Assembly: GCA_964017045.1 (NCBI GenBank)
Contig: OZ024806.1
Span: 24,755,503 to 24,819,502, forward strand
Direction of reading: 5' to 3'
Length of the DNA: 64,000 nucleotides
Source of the DNA: Omphiscola glabra
Taxonomy: Eukaryota; Mollusca; Gastropoda; Lymnaeidae
Below the pieces are notes generated by a model. It was not told the DNA's origin. It made no database searches and worked only from the letters and a program-made list of their open reading frames with translations. Position 1 is the first letter of the stretch. Each line of letters begins with the position of its first letter. Shown piece after piece: positions 58,684-64,000 of this stretch. The position numbers and the translations under genes are program-made.

Positions 58684-60014
58684 CAGTGGCGTAGCTAAGG
58701 TAAGCGGGCTTGCTGACTTCACAAGGTGAGACCATCTGAGGGGGAACACCAAATTGAAAACCTATATATTTAAAGAGCAGACACACTGCTCCGTAAAACA
58801 AAATTTCATAAAGTGATAACCAATCACATGTAAATTTTCCACTCATGTAACCAATCAACATTCTTGTTTTATTTTAACTTCAAAGTTGATGCGTCAGAAT
58901 TGAGAAGATCATAAAACTGTGTCAGAAAATAACATTTTGACCACGATTCAAGGTTGATTGAAGTGTTCGGTAACTTTCGTAAGCAACAGAATTTTATATT
59001 TTGTCTAAATTCGGAAAATAAAGCTTTCTATTAATACCAAATACGATGTGTTTGGGTGATTCTAAAATAATATCTTTTAATAATTCATTTTAAATTTTAA
59101 TTTTTTTAAGAGGTTTGAAATCGAATATATCTAAACCTACAAATACTCAAAAATTCAATTCTTCACCGATTCGTCAGTAGAACCGACCCTTAACATTAGA
59201 GCACTATTGTCATAAAGCAAACGGTCTTTTACATGTTGTGTCTGTGATTTCATGTTTATCTGTTACCTTTAATTTTGGAATGATCTACTTGAAGAACTTA
59301 ACCTTACACAGCTGTATCCGCAGACTAAATTCTTGCTCTTGACAAATTGGTGACTAAACAAGAGCCATTAATTCAGATTGTGTAAGAGTCTACTATCAGC
59401 AAGTACGGAAGAGTTATTGGTGTCCGCTTCAAAATTAACCTATTTCAATGATGAGTTATCAGAACATGACCTCTTTAAAGAAATACCAAGGCTTAGAAGA
59501 CATCTACTGGCAGCTGATGTTGAATTTCACAAAGTCATGGAATCGTCAGTATTTGATGTTTTAAAATTAATAGCGTAATGGGGCTTCCTAGAACCTCATC
59601 CAATACTCTCACTAAAAATTCATTTGTTTTTTACAATATGTGTGTCTCTTGCTTCATATGAGCAAAGCTTTTCAAAACTAAGACTTATCAAGTACAATTT
59701 TCGATTCACCACGAAACAGTCAGAGCTTTCTGATCTGGCTCTACTATCGATTGAAAGTGATGCGGTAAAGGATATTGACTGGATCAAGTGATTGACAGGT
59801 CTGAAGCTTTGAATTAAATTTTAAGTAAAAATAACAATAATTTAACGTTGTTACAATTCTTAAATGCATTTACATCGTAATTCGTTTTTGTTCTTGTCAT
59901 TGTTAAAATGTGGAATTATTTTAACCACAAGAAATGCATCGTGGATTTTAGGGGGGAGGCGGACGGAACCATGAGTTGACCGTACCGGGAACACCAACTA
60001 TTGTTAAGCTACTG
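58684..60014 (+). mobile_element. hAT-family DNA transposon, internally deleted
   Basis: Begins cagtggcgtagctaaggtaa. The right end ggaacaccaactattgttaa followed by gctactg is a decayed inverse of the same type of end. Between them lies a broken transposase C-terminus. A second copy of the left ~600 bases is at 62468-63110. The 8-base target duplication is no longer clear. Confidence 0.7.
59376..59791 (+). pseudogene. hAT transposase C-terminal (dimerisation) fragment
   Basis: One frame runs from about 59376 to TGA 59789-59791 with an internal TAA at 59576-59578. The first part has STEELLVSASKLTYFNDELS. After the stop it has EPHPILSLKIHLFF, then SLASYEQSFSKLRLIKYNF and ELSDLALLSIESD. This matches the hAT dimerisation region (P...AL.I.L..PVTVAS.ERSFSKLKLIK..LR...L..LA.LSIE) seen in ZMYM1-like transposases. 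In a whole protein this part holds subunits together. The catalytic domain is absent. Confidence 0.85.
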
Positions 60015-60114
60015 ACTATCTAGCGTTAAATAGTGTTTTTTTAATTATTGATTTGCTGTTCCCATGGAATTATTGGACTACATTGTATTGCGCATGGAAA
60101 AAGAAGAACAAACA

Positions 60115-60610
60115 TTTAAAGGGCCAATGTTAGTTGCAAATGAGTCAAGGCTATTTGCAAAAGAACCTATTAAACTTGCAGGTGAATGAAGATTTGAAAC
60201 CAATTAGCCATTGTTAGTTGCAAATGAAACAAAGTTACTTGTTAATCGGCCAAATTTGGTTGCAAATAATTGAAGGTATGTTGCTAATAAGTTAATTGTA
60301 GTTGTTAATGAGGTAGGGTCAGTTGCAAATGAGATAGGGTTAGCCGCATATGAACCTAGGCAAGTTGAAAATAAATGAAGATTTGATACCAATTAACCAT
60401 TTTTTCTTGCTAAGGACCCCATGGTAGTTGCAAATTAGCCAAGGCTATTTGTAAATGAGACAAGGTTAGCTGCATATGAACCAAACGTTGTTGACAATCT
60501 ATGCCACTTAGACCAGGTAAGCTGCAAGTTAGTCCAGGTTATTTAGACATGAACCCAGGCTATCTGCACATGATACAAGGCTATTTGGACACGAGCCCGA
60601 CCTATTTGTA
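60115..60610. repeat. Degenerate ~20 bp minisatellite
   Basis: Units like gttgcaaatgagacaaggct recur about 20 times with strong divergence. A larger block (gaatgaagatttgaaaccaa / aaatgaagatttgataccaa) recurs once, at about 60184 and 60373. Confidence 0.75.
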
Positions 60611-61384
60611 CAGGATAGACGCTTCTTATGTTAATTTGAAATTGGAGTACTAGTTTTGCGAATGATTGACCCGGGCCGCATCACTTAAAGAGGCTACAAG
60701 TTACGGGGGAACGTAGATTAGGGGTCGAAATCACATGACTTAAATGCAGCGTGTAAGGAAAACCTAGCTTACTTCTAGGCATACATCACATAAATCAGTC
60801 CACCTAATAGATATAAAACTTAATTACGTTTATGATTGACTTGGATCCAGCACATACAAAGATCTAGCTGACTTGGGATGAATGAATGAATTTAATAAAC
60901 TAATGTAGCGTTAAATAAATCATACAAACGATAGAATCCTTTAACAAATTGTTTTCTTTGTGGTGACGTGGGGGTTGGGCGGGGGAATTAATTAAGACAT
61001 ATTATCTACCAACGTTGCACTATTGTGAAATGGAAATTAGTATTGGATGATATGCCTTCCTGTGTTTCACACTCACTTCCGGTTTATCAATTTTAAGTGT
61101 CTTATAAAAGACTTGTTGTTTTTTTTCCACTTTGCCTCGAAGGCTTTTACACCCACTTCTGATTTTGACATTAGTCCTATTTATTCTATCGCCAACAAGT
61201 AACCAAACATGCTAATTACCAAGCCAAAACACATATACAAATAATAATCACCTATATACAAGTAACATATTTTAATTATTATTAAAAAAGTGAAATAATT
61301 TTGGCATTCAAGCAGGAACTCAAAAATGGGACAGGAGAGTTGACTACCAATAATCTAAATATGATAACATTGACCAATAACACA
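60611..61384. other. Unassigned sequence
   Basis: No gene recognised. Confidence 0.45.
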
Positions 61385-61530
61385 ATTATATATTGAATAC
61401 TGTGCCTTCATTAATTAAATATTAAATGGTGCTCATACTTAACTATATATTCAATTGCGCGCCTTCATTGACTACATATTCAATGGAGCGAAAACTTAAC
61501 TATACATTATACGCTACGGATACACAAACT
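61385..61530. repeat. Degenerate ~35-60 bp repeat
   Basis: cttaactatatattcaattg, actacatattcaatgg and cgccttcattgacta-type blocks recur about three times. Confidence 0.5.
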
Positions 61531-62467
61531 ATATATGGCATGGTGAGTATGCATTTGACGAAGTGTGATTGCAAGCACACAGCACATTGTCAATGAAAAG
61601 CTGCGCTGGCGATCAACTTGGAAATGACGCCCCACCCACCCTGTTTCGTTATAAATGATATAATACACATCATGCATTGCCGTTTTATAAACATTTGACT
61701 GTGGATCTTTGTTTTTGTACCTCCTACAACCCCCGCCCCTTTTTTTTCGCACGGCCCTGAAAACCCAACCGCTCGAATACGCTAGAAGGATTAAATTTTG
61801 AACTTAATTATTATTTTCCATTCAAATGTATTCCGCCATTTCCGGTGCTGTCTACAATACTCGTCGAGTAATCATGCACAGCGAATGTCTCGACTGATAC
61901 ATGTAATAATTTCGGAAGCAGCAGCGGCAAGGGTAAGAATCGAATACTTCTGACACGAGACATCCGCACGGACAAAGTAATCGATGTAGTCGATACCCGA
62001 CGCACCAAGGCGTAAGTGCTCAAGGTGCCGCTTTTAACATTGAACTGACATCCAATAAATTACAATGTTTGCTTTCAATGGTTTCAGGACGAAGATTTGT
62101 CAGAGAGCCTAGAGGACATTAGGCTGGTTGTTGCTTTATAACAGTATCGGCAGTGCCAGATTTTAGACCTGAGGGACACCTTAAGGCAGTACTAATGTTG
62201 CATCCAACTCACGGGAGTGCGAAATGGGGCGAACACACAATGCGCCGCTTAGGAGTTTAAAATATAGGCCTCCAATGGATTTATGAAGGATGAAGGTTAG
62301 AGATCGCAATTTTGGGAGTTGGCCCCCGGGCAGGACTAATTTAGGGAGTGCCCGTTAATTTACAGAAACTATCTCAAAATTTGATCAGCGCACATTTAAT
62401 GGCATTGTGCTCAGGACTACAAAAATGCTGGGTGGTCGAGCGGTCAAACTTATTAAATCCCAGCCTC
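61531..62467. other. Unassigned sequence
   Basis: Balanced composition at 61840-62350 but no recognised gene on either strand. Confidence 0.4.
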
Positions 62468-63110
62468 GTTGGCGTAGCTGAGGGGGGGGGATGCAGGGGT
62501 GTGGATCGCATCGGGGTGTTACCATCTCAGGGGGGTGACACCAAATTGTAAAAGTGCATATTCACAGAGAGCATACTGCTTACTCTAATCAAATTTCATA
62601 AAAGGATAACCGATTACACGGAATTTTTCCACGCATGTAACCAATCCAGGTGTGCTTTTTTAAAAATTCAAATGTTGATGCGTCAGAAATGTTGTGACGC
62701 TGTCATGAGGTCTGGAAAAACACTATTTCGACCATGATTCAACGCCGATTGTTCTTAGCGGTAAGTGACAGGAAGCTTTATTCATCTAAAATCTGAGAGA
62801 TAAAGCTTTCCACTGATACCAAATACGATTAAGTCGGACAATTCTATGTACACGAATCGATTGGTTAAAAATTAAAAACATTAAAAAGTCATCTTTTACC
62901 CGTTTATAGGGTTTTAAAAAATAATAGTTTAACAAAATTTTCAAATGTCTTGTTATAATATTTTTTTTTTTTAAATGTAAGTTTTGAAACCAAGTATATT
63001 GAAACTCAGAAATACTAAAATTAAAATTTCAGTTTTTATGACACTAAATCTATTCACCACTTTGACTTAGTTAAATGGCTCTACTGTTAAAAAAACAACA
63101 AAAAAACGTT
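62468..63110 (+). mobile_element. Second copy of the hAT-family 5' region
   Basis: Shares blocks in order with 58684-59210: ggcgtagctgagg, gacaccaaattg, atttcataaaaggataaccg, catgtaaccaatcc, gttgatgcgtcagaaatg, gaccatgattcaa, gataaagctttccactgata and ccaaatacgat. It carries a poly-G near 62482. No transposase sequence. Confidence 0.75.
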
Positions 63111-63214
63111 ATTATTCTTTCTTTTTTAAAAAAAAAGCAAATTGTGAAATAATTTCTGTAGCAGGTTTCTAGAAGAAAAAGAGTGCATGCATACCATTTA
63201 GCTGAGAATACAAC
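63111..63214. other. Short AT-rich spacer
   Basis: Nothing recognised. Confidence 0.4.
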
Positions 63215-63400
63215 TTATGTGTGGGGTGAGATATGGGGTGAGATATGTAGTGAGATATGGTGTCACATGTGTAGTGAGAAATGGTGTCAAATAAGGAGTG
63301 AGATATGGGTATGGATGAGATATGGTGTGAGATATCGAGAGATATATGGAGTGAAAGATGTGGTGAGGAATGGGGTGAGTTAAATAGTGGATGAAATGTA
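63215..63400. repeat. ~13 bp purine-rich minisatellite
   Basis: Units gtgagatatgggg and variants recur about 14 times, diverged. Confidence 0.8.
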
Positions 63401-63409
63401 AGGAGTGTT

Positions 63410-64000
63410 TGCTGTTCATAGTTCAGTTATAGTGCACACCCGTCTTAGTAATAGTTCAGTGATTGTGCACACCAGTCTTAGTAATACTTCAGTGATTGTG
63501 CACGCCAATCTTAGTAATAGTTCAGTGATAATGCACACCAGTCTTAGTAACAGTTCATTGATAGTGCACACCAACTCTTAGTAATAGTTCAGAGGGTAAT
63601 TGCACGCTACTGGTCCCTCTGTCGCTCACCCTAACCCGAACCCTAAATCTATCATAAACAAAGGGAAGTGACTCCCAATAAGGGGACCACAGAAGGACAT
63701 TAGCCGTTCAGAGATAGTGCCCACCAGTCTTAGTAATAGTTCAGTGACAGTGTACACCAATATTAGTAATAGTTCAGTGATAGTGCACACCAATCTTAGT
63801 AATAGTTCAGTGATAGTGCACACCAGTCTTAGTAATAGTTTAGTGATAGTGCACACCAGTCTTAGTAATATTTCAGCTATAGTGCCCACCATTCTTAGTA
63901 ATAGTTCATTTATAGTGCACACCAATCTTAGTAACAGTTCATTGATAGTGCACACCAATCTTAGTAATAGTTCAGTGATAGTGCACACCAGTCTTAGTAA
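63410..64000. repeat. ~33 bp minisatellite, runs off the window
   Basis: The unit has agttcagtgatagtgcacac and cagtcttagtaat. About 14 copies are seen, interrupted at roughly 63598-63712 by unrelated sequence (including accctaacccgaaccctaaa). The array continues past base 64000. Confidence 0.92.

Noticed and set aside
63626..63660. Telomere-like accctaacccgaaccctaaa
   Set aside because: Only about three imperfect units inside an interruption of another array; no telomeric run.

Overview
The window looks like AT-rich nuclear DNA of an invertebrate animal. A lophotrochozoan, probably a mollusc, is my best guess from the types of LINE tails, the LTR and hAT remnants, the extreme load of minisatellites and the antistasin-type secreted protein. 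This is inference; no marker gene fixes the species. No bacterial operons, rRNA, tRNA or CRISPR array were found. Most open frames are satellite sequence read through by chance.

The one gene I can support is on the minus strand, 23424 down to 20113. It has three coding exons with good splice sites and matching phases. They give a 117-residue secreted, 18-cysteine protein with two antistasin-like repeats. Its introns hold two minisatellites and the 3' tail of a LINE.

Layout. 0-4 kb: back-to-back minisatellites. 4.07-7.55 kb: a decayed endonuclease/RT LINE flanked by two blocks of one 23-bp array, with two more arrays inside its coding sequence. 9-16.7 kb: nine tandem arrays. 17-18.1 kb: a LINE tail fragment and a probable solo LTR. 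20-23.4 kb: the spliced gene. 24-36.5 kb: more arrays (notably a 25-bp array at 26.3-27.07 kb and a 12-bp higher-order array at 33.9-35.33 kb), a tandem pair of a dispersed repeat, and a 996-bp pogo/Tigger-like MITE with TA flanks. 37.78-39.80 kb: a solo LTR with a 5-bp target duplication, interrupted by a 5'-truncated RNase H-bearing LINE with its own 11-bp target duplication. 40-51.2 kb: further arrays, a truncated LINE with target duplication at 44.7 kb, and a perfect 39-copy 17-bp array. 52.5-57.96 kb: a very large imperfect inverted repeat around a loop of diverged repeat units. 58.0-63.1 kb: an LTR-like piece and two copies of a hAT family, one with a transposase dimerisation-domain fragment. 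63.2-64.0 kb: two minisatellites, the last running off the window.

Apart from the secreted-protein gene there is no set of genes working together. The window is mainly a record of nested transposition and repeated birth and decay of tandem arrays. Coordinates of diverged repeats are approximate because they were read by eye.
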